From Chitinophaga caeni (lineage in GTDB: Bacteria > Bacteroidota > Bacteroidia > Chitinophagales > Chitinophagaceae), in the NCBI RefSeq assembly GCF_002557795.1, contig NZ_CP023777.1, positions 3,791,001-3,855,000 of the forward strand: DNA of 64,000 nucleotides, in the 5' to 3' direction. Below are positions 1 to 7,052 of the stretch, one piece after another. How positions within the stretch are numbered: the stretch's first letter is position 1; each line of letters opens with the position of its first letter. The position numbers and the translations under genes are program-made. Below the pieces are notes generated by a model. That model was not told the origin of the DNA, did no database searches, and saw nothing but the letters and a program-made list of their open reading frames with translations.

Positions 1-25
1 TTATTGATCTAAAATTTTAAGCCCA

Positions 26-1066
26 TTGACAGAACAGATCATTAACTTAGATACGATTAATCCGATAGAATTTTTCGGTGTCAACAACGGAAAACTGGAT
101 ATCCTGAAGAAGAAATTCCCCCTGCTTAAAATCTTATCCCGCGGCACGCAAATCAAACTCTCCGGGGCTCCGGAAGAAGTGTCTAACGCTAAAGAAAAAA
201 TCGCCCAAATCGTTTCATACCTCGAGAGGAATGGCAACTTGAGCGAAAACTATTTTGAGCAAATCCTGGGTGATGAAATTTCTGTGGATCATTTCAGTGA
301 CCGCAATCCCAACGAAGTCCTCGTTTTCGGGCCCAACGGCAGAACGGTTAGAGCCAAAACGGCCAACCAGAAAAAGATGGTAGCTTTAGCGGATAAAAAT
401 GATATCGTGTTCGCTATCGGGCCGGCAGGTACCGGTAAAACTTACACGGCGGTAGCCTTGGCCGTTAGAGCCCTGAAAAATAAAGCCGTTAGGAAAATCA
501 TCCTTACCAGGCCGGCAGTAGAAGCCGGGGAAAGCCTCGGGTTCCTTCCTGGCGACTTGAAAGAGAAGATTGACCCTTATTTAAGACCGCTGTACGATGC
601 TTTGGATGATATGATCCCGGCAGACAAGTTGAGCTATTTTATGACTAATCGCATCATCGAGATTGCTCCCCTTGCATATATGCGCGGACGTACGCTCGAT
701 AATGCCTTTATTATCCTCGATGAAGCTCAAAATGCTACGGAACTACAGTTGAAAATGTTCTTAACCAGGATCGGCGCTTCAGCTAAAGCTTTGATCACGG
801 GTGATTTGACCCAGGTTGACTTGCCTAAAAATCAAAAAAGCGGCCTTGATAAAGCCACCAGGATATTGAAGAATATCGACGGTATCGGTTACCTGGAACT
901 CGATGAAGAAGATGTAGTAAGGCACCGGTTGGTAAAAGCCATTATCCGTGCTTATGACCAGGCTAAAGAAAAAGAAGATAAATTAGCGCTGGAAAGAGAA
1001 GAGAAAAAAGCGGCAGAACGAAGGGAACAAAAAGGGGAACAATCCGAAAATAATCAAAACAATTAA
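26..1066 (+). CDS. phoH: PhoH-family P-loop ATPase (YbeZ-like)
   Basis: A 346-residue cytoplasmic PhoH protein. Family members are ATPases linked to RNA metabolism and often work near YbeY in ribosome or rRNA maturation. An N-terminal KH-like stretch (about residues 1-100) precedes the P-loop domain. Walker A GPAGTGKT is at residues 132-139 and Walker B with the DEAQN motif (FIILDEAQN) lies near 230-238, both intact. The last 35 residues are a highly charged Lys/Glu/Arg/Gln tail. The start is TTG at 26: an in-frame stop lies at 5-7 and no ATG lies between, and the resulting N-terminus (TEQIINLDTI) looks natural for the family. A 16-bp hairpin follows the stop. Family assignment is strong; the precise RNA role is inferred. 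Confidence 0.93.
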   Translation: MTEQIINLDTINPIEFFGVNNGKLDILKKKFPLLKILSRGTQIKLSGAPEEVSNAKEKIAQIVSYLERNGNLSENYFEQILGDEISVDHFSDRNPNEVLVFGPNGRTVRAKTANQKKMVALADKNDIVFAIGPAGTGKTYTAVALAVRALKNKAVRKIILTRPAVEAGESLGFLPGDLKEKIDPYLRPLYDALDDMIPADKLSYFMTNRIIEIAPLAYMRGRTLDNAFIILDEAQNATELQLKMFLTRIGASAKALITGDLTQVDLPKNQKSGLDKATRILKNIDGIGYLELDEEDVVRHRLVKAIIRAYDQAKEKEDKLALEREEKKAAERREQKGEQSENNQNN

Positions 1067-1092
1067 TCTAAGTATTATTTATAATTTATAAG

Positions 1093-1135
1093 TAACGGTA
1101 GGTTTTATCATAATAACTTATAAAATCTACCGTTA
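1093..1135 (+). terminator. Hairpin downstream of phoH
   Basis: Arms at 1093-1108 and 1120-1135 pair over 16 positions with one G-U pair around an 11-nt loop. No T-run follows, so it may end or stabilise the phoH transcript without being a classical intrinsic terminator. Confidence 0.5.
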
Positions 1136-1179
1136 TACATGCAGGGAATTAACACTATCTTAACACGCATTGTTGTAAG

Positions 1180-1210
1180 TTGTGCAATTAAAACTTTCCC
1201 ACTATTTTTG
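1180..1210 (+). promoter_or_regulatory. Bacteroidota-type promoter of the DUF4878-like lipoprotein gene
   Basis: TTG at 1180-1182 (-33 element) is followed after 20 nt by TATTTTTG at 1203-1210, an exact TAnnTTTG -7 box. Spacing and both elements match the primary-sigma consensus of the phylum. The predicted transcript starts near 1216, about 24 nt before the ATG at 1240. This is the best complete promoter in the window. Confidence 0.6.
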
Positions 1211-1239
1211 TTGCCACATTAATTTAATAAATTAAACAA

Positions 1240-1764
1240 ATGAGCTTTTATCGGCGAATTGTAACTGTAGCGTGTATTTCAACAGTCGTTTTCTTAAGCG
1301 GTTGTAATAAGCATCCTGAACCTAATGAAGTAACGCTATCTTTTATGCACGCTATCCAGAATTCCAATTTTGATGCGGCGAAGGACTATGCAACTAAAGA
1401 ATCGGCACAAGTGATTGACCTCTATGCTATCTTCGATCAAAGAAGAAAAGAAGGCGAAAGGGAAAAAATTAAAAATGCTCAAATCAATGTGGTAAATGTG
1501 CAAGTTAATGAAACCAACGACCATGCTTCCGTTACCGTCCTCAACTCTTCCGTAGGTAAAGAAGAAACTTTGCAATTGGTTAAAGAAAATGGCCAATGGA
1601 AGATTTCTCTTACCCTGGAAAGTATCATTCCTAACTTCGTGCAAGAATCTAATACTCCCATGTCGGATTCAGCCATGATGATGGATTCTACAATGATGAT
1701 GATGGATTCAATTCCCATGCCTCCCATGATGGATAGCACGGATACAGTTGATGCCATCCAATAA
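1240..1764 (+). CDS. DUF4878-like lipoprotein with Met/Asp/Ser tail
   Basis: A 174-residue predicted lipoprotein. A short signal sequence ends in the lipobox LSGC, with Cys22 as the lipidation site, so the mature protein should be anchored in a membrane on the periplasmic or outer side. Residues 28-130 resemble the DUF4878/NTF2-like fold (EVTLSFMHAIQNSNFDAAKDYAT early, a WKISL strand near the end), a domain common in Bacteroidota lipoproteins of unknown function. The last 35 residues are unusual: methionine runs alternate with Asp-Ser, encoded by repeated ATG triplets, and could be a metal-binding tail or a slippage product. It has its own promoter and stands alone. No specific function is known to me. 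Confidence 0.8.
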   Translation: MSFYRRIVTVACISTVVFLSGCNKHPEPNEVTLSFMHAIQNSNFDAAKDYATKESAQVIDLYAIFDQRRKEGEREKIKNAQINVVNVQVNETNDHASVTVLNSSVGKEETLQLVKENGQWKISLTLESIIPNFVQESNTPMSDSAMMMDSTMMMMDSIPMPPMMDSTDTVDAIQ

Positions 1765-2089
1765 TATTGCATTTTTTTATTATTTCACGGACGGAAACTA
1801 CCTGCTGCTCCCGAATGGGTGTAATATTTTGCTGCCAACCTTGCCAGGAATCTATCCCGGGTTCGTAAGATATTTTATAAAGTTATAGTTTTCAATCATA
1901 GTTCCTTATTTTTGCAGTCCAATTTGCAAAATTGCTAATACATGGATAATGTTTCCACCCCGCTGGAAACATTTATTGTATAGCCTGGTATGATTCCCAT
2001 ATTATGATCTGGGGAATGTACAGGATATTAAAATTGGTAGTTAGATCATTAAAATTGAAGTACAAAAAATTAAAAAGACAACAACATTT
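1765..2089 (+). promoter_or_regulatory. Leader region upstream of ppa
   Basis: This 325-bp gap holds a -7-like box TATTTTTG at 1907-1914 without a clear -33 TTG, and a perfect 7-bp inverted repeat GTTTCCA/TGGAAAC (1951-1957 and 1964-1970, 6-nt loop). If the box is used, ppa has a leader of about 170 nt containing this hairpin. No open frame was found in the gap. Confidence 0.35.
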
Positions 2090-2632
2090 ATGACAACAAA
2101 TCCTTGGCATAGCGTTAGTCCCGGTGATAATGTGCCACATACTGTAACAGGAGTAATTGAAATACCGAAAGCGTCGCGCGCTAAATATGAACTGGATAAA
2201 GAAAGCGGTTTGTTGAAATTAGACAGGGTTTTGTATTCCTCTGTTTACTACCCTGCTAATTATGGCTTCATCCCTCAAAGTTATTGCGAGGATCATGACC
2301 CCCTTGATATTTTAATTCTTTCCCAAATCGAATGCGTACCCATGTGCTTGGTGGAAGCCAAGGTTATCGGGGTCATGCAAATGATTGATGGTGGTGAAGC
2401 GGATGATAAAATTATCGCCGTAGCCGCGCACGATATGAGCGTAAATTATATAAACGATATCTCCGAATTACCCCCGCATTTTATCAATGAAATGCGCCAT
2501 TTCTTCGAAGAGTATAAAAGGTTGGAAAACAAGACCGTCCAGGTAGAAGAATTCCAAAACAAGGAAGTTGCCGAAAGAATTATCCTCGATAGCTTCAAAA
2601 TGTACAAGGAGTATTTTCCCGGTCAACAATAA
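2090..2632 (+). CDS. ppa: Inorganic pyrophosphatase, family I
   Basis: Soluble Mg-dependent enzyme that hydrolyses pyrophosphate to two phosphates and so pulls forward nucleic-acid, protein and lipid biosynthesis in the cytoplasm. It has 180 residues, the usual length for the bacterial family I enzyme. The signature DHDPLDI is at residues 68-74, giving the three metal-binding aspartates D68, D70 and D73, equivalent to D65, D67 and D70 in E. coli. Other conserved blocks are the substrate-side Lys/Arg of [14 protein letters not shown] and the [11 protein letters not shown] segment. The gene is monocistronic, with a long leader and a strong bidirectional terminator. Confidence 0.96.
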   Translation: MTTNPWHSVSPGDNVPHTVTGVIEIPKASRAKYELDKESGLLKLDRVLYSSVYYPANYGFIPQSYCEDHDPLDILILSQIECVPMCLVEAKVIGVMQMIDGGEADDKIIAVAAHDMSVNYINDISELPPHFINEMRHFFEEYKRLENKTVQVEEFQNKEVAERIILDSFKMYKEYFPGQQ

Positions 2633-2661
2633 TAATATGTAACATATTCTTTATAATTAAA

Positions 2662-2695
2662 TTAAAGCCGTTCTGTATTTGCAGAACGGCTTTAA
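2662..2695. terminator. Strong hairpin between ppa and the NlpC/P60 gene
   Basis: Perfect 14-bp stem (2662-2675 with 2682-2695), 6-nt loop TATTTG, followed by ATTTTT on the + strand. It lies between convergent genes and probably terminates ppa; it may also serve the opposite strand. Confidence 0.85.
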
Positions 2696-2737
2696 TTTTT
2701 ATGGATCATTTCAAGAACATAAGCAGTAAAACGAATA

Positions 2738-3544
2738 TCATATCCCTCTTAACCGCTTGATAATCCTTAATTTATGTGTTCTTAAACCGGTATCCACGTT
2801 AATGATACCTTCGGTATCGATCGCATCTATACGCACTTTCCCGGCGGCATGTATAATCTCATGATCGTTGAGCATGATGCCGACATGGGTAATCTTCCCC
2901 TCGGCATTGTCGAAAAACGCTAAATCCCCCAGTTTAGCTTCTGCTAAAAATCCAACGGATTCCCCCTGCCCCGCTTGTTGGTATGCATCTCTCAATAAAG
3001 GCATTCCCAGCACTTTATAGACAGATTGGCTGAAACCGGAACAATCTATACCGAACACCGATTTTCCTCCCCACAAATAGGCCGTATTTAGAAATAATTT
3101 TGCAATCGACTTAAATTGTGCATCCGCAACTTGGATCTTGGGCGTCGGACCCGAAGTACTGATGGCATGTGGTAGTTTTTGCAGTGAATCCTCCCAATTG
3201 ATAGTAAAATCGCCCCAAGTACTCTCCTGCCCATGAATTTGTTTGAATATACATCCATAAGGAATGTGCATCTTTTGGCCGTTTACCGTAATTTGATTTA
3301 CCCATTCCTTCGCAAAATGGGTGTACGGAGCATCATAAATCGCTGCTGCCACCATGCCGAGATGTGACAATGTGACCCATCCCGCATAATTGTCAAATTG
3401 TGTTGAAATTTTTACCCAACCATCGGGTTGTTCCGTATCCGTTACAACGCATTCCCCGAATAAAACTTGGGTCACGATCTCGCTTCTGTGCGAGGGTTCA
3501 GCACGTACAGGCATCACCGGAACAATCGTTATTGCATATGGCAT
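2738..3544 (-). CDS. SH3-NlpC/P60 cell-wall peptidase
   Basis: A 268-residue cysteine peptidase of the NlpC/P60 superfamily, probably a gamma-D-glutamyl-diamino acid endopeptidase acting on peptidoglycan peptides (YkfC/DvlA-like). Two SH3-like segments occupy about residues 8-125. The catalytic domain follows, with Cys168 in GIDCSGF, His220 in THVGIML and a third polar residue, His232, in IHAAG. No signal peptide is visible at the N-terminus (PYAITIVPVMPVRAEPS), so a cytoplasmic role in recycling murein peptides fits better than secretion. The start ATG at 3544 leaves about 70 bp to the diverging sigma-like gene. Exact substrate is inferred. Confidence 0.88.
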   Translation of the reverse strand: MPYAITIVPVMPVRAEPSHRSEIVTQVLFGECVVTDTEQPDGWVKISTQFDNYAGWVTLSHLGMVAAAIYDAPYTHFAKEWVNQITVNGQKMHIPYGCIFKQIHGQESTWGDFTINWEDSLQKLPHAISTSGPTPKIQVADAQFKSIAKLFLNTAYLWGGKSVFGIDCSGFSQSVYKVLGMPLLRDAYQQAGQGESVGFLAEAKLGDLAFFDNAEGKITHVGIMLNDHEIIHAAGKVRIDAIDTEGIINVDTGLRTHKLRIIKRLRGI

Positions 3545-3617
3545 GTTAATTGATTTATTTATTTTATGGATCGGTGAACTTTTGACGAGAATTTACGTAA
3601 ATATAAATATAGAGCTT

Positions 3618-4175
3618 ATGCATTTACGTTTAGAAAACTTACCCGACAAAGAACTCCTTACCAGGATTCGTAAATTTGAAGATAAGGAGGCAGTAGCTGT
3701 TTTATTGTCACGCTACAGCCATCTTATTGCGGCAGTTTCAATACCCAAATTAAATAATGATAAAACGGCCCAAAATGTTTATCCCCAATTATTAAATGAC
3801 CTGGTTGAAAACATTCAAACCCAACCAATATACAAAGTAAATGATTGGTTGCAACAATTTTTAACAGCTTATTTTAGTAAAAGTGTTGTCATCCCTAAAA
3901 ATATACCGCAAGCGGTTTATAAAGTGGAATCAAAAGTTGAAAAAGCTAAGTCTAACCCGATCGAAAAAGGCGCTTTAGTGGATGATCTACACGTGGCCAT
4001 GAAAGTATTAAGCCCCGAAGAAATGCATGTAGCCAAACAGTTTTACTTGGAGGATAAATCTTTTGACCAAATAGCTGGGCACAAGAATATTTCGGCTGAA
4101 AAAGTCAGGGCAATGCTGATGAATATCAAGAGAAAATTAGCCACTAATCTCATAGATCAAGCCTATGAACAATAA
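3618..4175 (+). CDS. Divergent ECF-sigma-like protein, decayed region 2
   Basis: A 185-residue protein when started at ATG 3618. The frame stays open upstream to 3390, but that would overlap the diverging peptidase gene. The C-terminal third has a sigma-70 region 4 helix-turn-helix pattern (LSPEEMHVAKQFYLEDKSFDQIAG...). The N-terminal half aligns by eye with the sigma factor at 5380 (DKELLTRIRKF against DQELIHRFRAD) but has lost the region 2 core-binding pattern: where the neighbour has DARDSVQQIFLKVL, this protein has TAQNVYPQLLNDLV. It overlaps its partner anti-sigma-like gene by 11 nt, so the two are translationally linked. It could be a true divergent sigma or a regulator that has lost polymerase binding. 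Confidence 0.65.
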   Translation: MHLRLENLPDKELLTRIRKFEDKEAVAVLLSRYSHLIAAVSIPKLNNDKTAQNVYPQLLNDLVENIQTQPIYKVNDWLQQFLTAYFSKSVVIPKNIPQAVYKVESKVEKAKSNPIEKGALVDDLHVAMKVLSPEEMHVAKQFYLEDKSFDQIAGHKNISAEKVRAMLMNIKRKLATNLIDQAYEQ

Positions 4176-5295
4176 TTTATTCAATGATGAAAAGCTCCTG
4201 AAAATATTTAGTTCAGTTCGTTGTTTGAGTAAGGAGCAACTACCCCGTTATCTCGATGGTAGTATGACACCGCTTGAGCGTCATCTTATAGAGCAGCACC
4301 TTGTTAGCTGCGATCTTTGCCATGAAGCTTTACAGGCTTTACAAGATGATAAAGTTCGTGAGCAATATAATGCTATTACAGGCGGCATCGTTCAATTTGT
4401 CCAGGAAAATACACGCGTAAACCCGGTGGTGGAAAAAAGGCTGGCAGATAAAGTTGCGCGTAAAGGTCGCCTGCAAGATACCCTTTTGAGTTCTTTTTGG
4501 ATAATAGTACTCGGCGGACTAATTACCGGCGGCTATTACCTCGTGCAATACCGCTTGGAAAACCCGCCCGCGGCCATTCATAAGTTGAGCTCGGCCGCGG
4601 TTCCGCCAAACCAACAAATGGCGGGCGCCGTTGGTGAAATTGAAAATATACAAAGAAGGCAGGCCACCAATCAACCTATTGTTGAAAATGCCGTGTTAAG
4701 AACGACTACCGGTCCGGATAGCATGACCCTACACCACCCCGCCCAAGAAAATACCGGCAACTTAAAAACCGGTGCCTTACCCGCGGTTATTAAGAAAGTT
4801 GATTCCAGCAAAATGGTGATCAAAAAAGATCTTTTACAGGTAAAAAGCCCGAAAGATTCTTCAAATAACAAACTGCACGATACCAAGGTCATACCGCAAG
4901 CAGAAAAGAGCTTGGTAACTGCATTGAACAAACCGGCGGAAAAAGTTAATAGCAATCCTGATAATGATAACTCCATAGCCAAGAAAGATAAGGATGTAGC
5001 CCCCCCTAAAAAACAAGAAAATGAGACTTCTAGCGTCATGCCATCTAACGACGAGTATTTGTACAGGGCAGCATTATTATACCAGCAGCAAGGCGCTTAC
5101 GATGAAGCGATCAGCCAATTCAAAAAACTAAGTAATTCAAGGGGAAAATACAATGAACTGGCAAAATATCAATTAGCTCAATGTTACAAGCAAAATGGGC
5201 AACATGGTAAGGCTCGCCGCTTGCTGAAAGAAATTGCCAGGGGCGATGGTAGCATGAAAACAGCTGCGCAATCTGCTCTCAATGATATGAATTAA
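4165..5295 (+). CDS. Zinc-finger anti-sigma-like membrane protein with TPR C-terminus
   Basis: A 376-residue single-pass membrane protein. The cytoplasmic N-terminus carries an anti-sigma zinc-finger (ZAS) motif, H45-x3-C49-x2-C52, in the setting RYLDGSMTPLERHLIEQHL. A membrane helix follows at about residues 111-127 (SFWIIVLGGLITGGYYL). Then comes a long low-complexity Lys/Pro/Ser/Asp linker (about 140-295), and a C-terminal TPR pair (YRAALLYQQQGAYDEAISQFKKL..., YQLAQCYKQNGQHGKARRLL) that would sit in the periplasm. Its coding start overlaps the end of the sigma-like gene. The likely role is to hold that sigma-like protein at the membrane and sense an envelope signal or partner through the TPRs; this is inference from the layout. 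Confidence 0.75.
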   Translation: MNNNLFNDEKLLKIFSSVRCLSKEQLPRYLDGSMTPLERHLIEQHLVSCDLCHEALQALQDDKVREQYNAITGGIVQFVQENTRVNPVVEKRLADKVARKGRLQDTLLSSFWIIVLGGLITGGYYLVQYRLENPPAAIHKLSSAAVPPNQQMAGAVGEIENIQRRQATNQPIVENAVLRTTTGPDSMTLHHPAQENTGNLKTGALPAVIKKVDSSKMVIKKDLLQVKSPKDSSNNKLHDTKVIPQAEKSLVTALNKPAEKVNSNPDNDNSIAKKDKDVAPPKKQENETSSVMPSNDEYLYRAALLYQQQGAYDEAISQFKKLSNSRGKYNELAKYQLAQCYKQNGQHGKARRLLKEIARGDGSMKTAAQSALNDMN

Positions 5296-5379
5296 CCGTC
5301 CTTATATCATCTTTTTTTTCTTTACTTTATGGAATTTCAATAAAGCATCATCTTTATATGGAAATTCTATCTTTACACT

Positions 5380-5961
5380 GTGAATCATCCGAACGCCCAA
5401 CAACATACAGACCAGGAATTGATACATCGGTTTAGAGCCGATGGCAGAAGCGATTGGATAGGTATACTATTCGACCGCTACGCACTATTGCTTTTAGGGC
5501 TTTGCATGAAATATTTGAAGAACGAAGAAGATGCCAGGGATAGCGTGCAGCAGATATTTCTAAAGGTCTTACAGGAGATCAACAAACACGAAATCGTGTT
5601 TTTCAAGGCCTGGATATACCAGGTAACGAAAAACCATTGCTTGATGATCTTGAGAAGGCAGCAGAAATTTCACCAGGCCGAGCTGACCGACTCCAATGTT
5701 CCTGCTACTACCATGCAAGAACAACATCCACAATCGCAACATCAACAAAAAGATCAGATGTTGCAAAACATGGAACATGCCTTGGAGCAATTAAACGAGG
5801 AACAACAGACTAGCGTTAGGTTGTTTTACCTGGAGAAGAAATCTTACCAGGAAATTGTTGATATGACAGGATACACGTTATTGCAGGTGAAGAGTTATAT
5901 CCAAAATGGTAAAAGAAACTTAAAAATATTACTCGAGAAAATTAACCAGTCGAATGGCTAA
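5380..5961 (+). CDS. ECF-type RNA polymerase sigma factor
   Basis: A 193-residue extracytoplasmic-function sigma factor. Region 2 is recognisable (LFDRYALLLLGLCMKYLKNEEDARDSVQQIFLKVL; then FFKAWIYQVTKNHCLMILRR), with the acidic and Gln residues of helix 2.2 that contact core polymerase. A Gln/His-rich linker (about 108-126) precedes region 4 (LNEEQQTSVRLFYLEKKSYQEIVDMTGY), which reads the -35 element. The start is GTG at 5380; no in-frame ATG is near. A TATCTTTA box at 5368-5375, one base off the -7 consensus, lies almost against this start. The matching 118-residue anti-sigma gene follows after 23 nt. Confidence 0.88.
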   Translation: MNHPNAQQHTDQELIHRFRADGRSDWIGILFDRYALLLLGLCMKYLKNEEDARDSVQQIFLKVLQEINKHEIVFFKAWIYQVTKNHCLMILRRQQKFHQAELTDSNVPATTMQEQHPQSQHQQKDQMLQNMEHALEQLNEEQQTSVRLFYLEKKSYQEIVDMTGYTLLQVKSYIQNGKRNLKILLEKINQSNG

Positions 5962-5984
5962 CTGGATACCATAGCCATCAATTT

Positions 5985-6341
5985 ATGAGCGATCAATTTC
6001 ATGACATATTTGTAGAAACGAATTGCCTCGGTCAACAAGAACTGCTGGACTACCTGCAAGGGAAACTCTCCCCTGCTGAGCAACATCGTGTTGAGCAACA
6101 TCTAGCAGATTGTGAAATGTGTAATGATGCATTGGAAGGGTTACAACAAATTACCAAGAAAGAAAAAATTCCATTTTGGCTGCGTGAAATCAAATGGAAC
6201 CTGATGAAAAAATTAAGGTTAAAAAACCACCGCAAACGCAAATTAAAAATTTATGTATCTGCCATCTTGGTGACTGCCATCGTGCTATTACTAGTATTTA
6301 TGGTTTACTGGGTCATTTTTGAAATCAGGAGAGGTAACTAA
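5985..6341 (+). CDS. Minimal zinc-finger anti-sigma factor
   Basis: A 118-residue membrane protein. The N-terminal ZAS motif H39-x3-C43-x2-C46 sits in LLDYLQGKLSPAEQHRVEQHL, a segment clearly related to the anti-sigma gene at 4165 (PRYLDGSMTPLERHLIEQHL). After a basic stretch (KLRLKNHRKRKLK) there is one membrane helix at about 89-112 (IYVSAILVTAIVLLLVFMVYWVIF) and only six residues beyond it, so there is no periplasmic sensor. It probably sequesters the sigma factor encoded immediately upstream; release would have to be triggered in the membrane or cytoplasm. Confidence 0.82.
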   Translation: MSDQFHDIFVETNCLGQQELLDYLQGKLSPAEQHRVEQHLADCEMCNDALEGLQQITKKEKIPFWLREIKWNLMKKLRLKNHRKRKLKIYVSAILVTAIVLLLVFMVYWVIFEIRRGN

Positions 6342-6430
6342 AAACCGGCTACGGAAAATATATAGACAATAAACGATAACGGGCAAAATCCGCGCAGCAA
6401 TATTAAAACCCGCTAACAAAGCTGATAACC

Positions 6431-6934
6431 CTAATACAACTTTCGATCTTCCTTTTGCATCCAATCTCCGAATACTCGTAATGCCTCTTCGCTGGGGCAA
6501 GCTATAAACGGGATCTTCCTATCCGCCAAGGGAACATTCAATTCGCGGTAAATAAACGAATCATCGAATTGGATAGCCGCGGCGTCTTCTTTTTTGTTCG
6601 CAAAATAAACGCGCTCCGGCCGCGCCCAATAAATAGCCCCCATGCACATGGGGCAAGGCTCGCAGGAAGTATAAATCTCGCATCCCGTTAACTGGAATGA
6701 CCCTAAATGCTGGCAAGCTTTCCTGATGGCCACTACCTCCGCGTGGGCTGTAGGATCATTTGTCAGCAATACCTCGTTATATCCTTCACCGATAATCTCG
6801 TCACCTTTTACTACTATCGACCCAAAAGGTCCGCCAGCGCCACTATTCATACCTTTGGCAGATAATGACACGGCATATGCCAAGAACTTCTTCTCCCTTT
6901 CACCAAATGGATATTTTGTCATATGAGCTAACAT
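6431..6934 (-). CDS. guaD: Cytidine/guanine deaminase-family enzyme (guanine deaminase-like)
   Basis: A 167-residue zinc-dependent nucleobase deaminase. Zinc ligands and the proton shuttle are visible: H64-A-E66 and P93-C94-x2-C97 (EPCPMCMGA). Length and the C-terminal swap-like tail (FIACPSEEALRVFGDWMQKEDRKLY) resemble the small bacterial guanine deaminase of B. subtilis type, which converts guanine to xanthine, better than the tRNA adenosine deaminase TadA. An ATG at residue 5 (MTKYPFGE) is an alternative start. It is convergent with the anti-sigma gene. Substrate choice within the family is inferred. Confidence 0.8.
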   Translation of the reverse strand: MLAHMTKYPFGEREKKFLAYAVSLSAKGMNSGAGGPFGSIVVKGDEIIGEGYNEVLLTNDPTAHAEVVAIRKACQHLGSFQLTGCEIYTSCEPCPMCMGAIYWARPERVYFANKKEDAAAIQFDDSFIYRELNVPLADRKIPFIACPSEEALRVFGDWMQKEDRKLY

Positions 6935-6982
6935 TATTACAGGATTAAATTTACTAAATTTTGCCCCTCTTAAAATAAAAAA

Positions 6983-7004
6983 CCCGGACGAAGAATCGTC
7001 CGGG
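6983..7004 (-). terminator. Intrinsic terminator of clpB
   Basis: Perfect 9-bp stem CCCGGACGA/TCGTCCGGG with a 4-nt loop; read on the - strand it is followed by TTTTTTATTTTA. It sits about 50 bp past the clpB stop. Confidence 0.85.
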
Positions 7005-7052
7005 GGATGTTTTCCTGTAACTGTATATTGTCGTTTATTGACTAGACTAAAA

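Noticed and set aside
3390..3617. Upstream extension of the sigma-like gene
   Set aside because: It would overlap the diverging NlpC/P60 gene over most of its length, and the family-like protein begins at ATG 3618.
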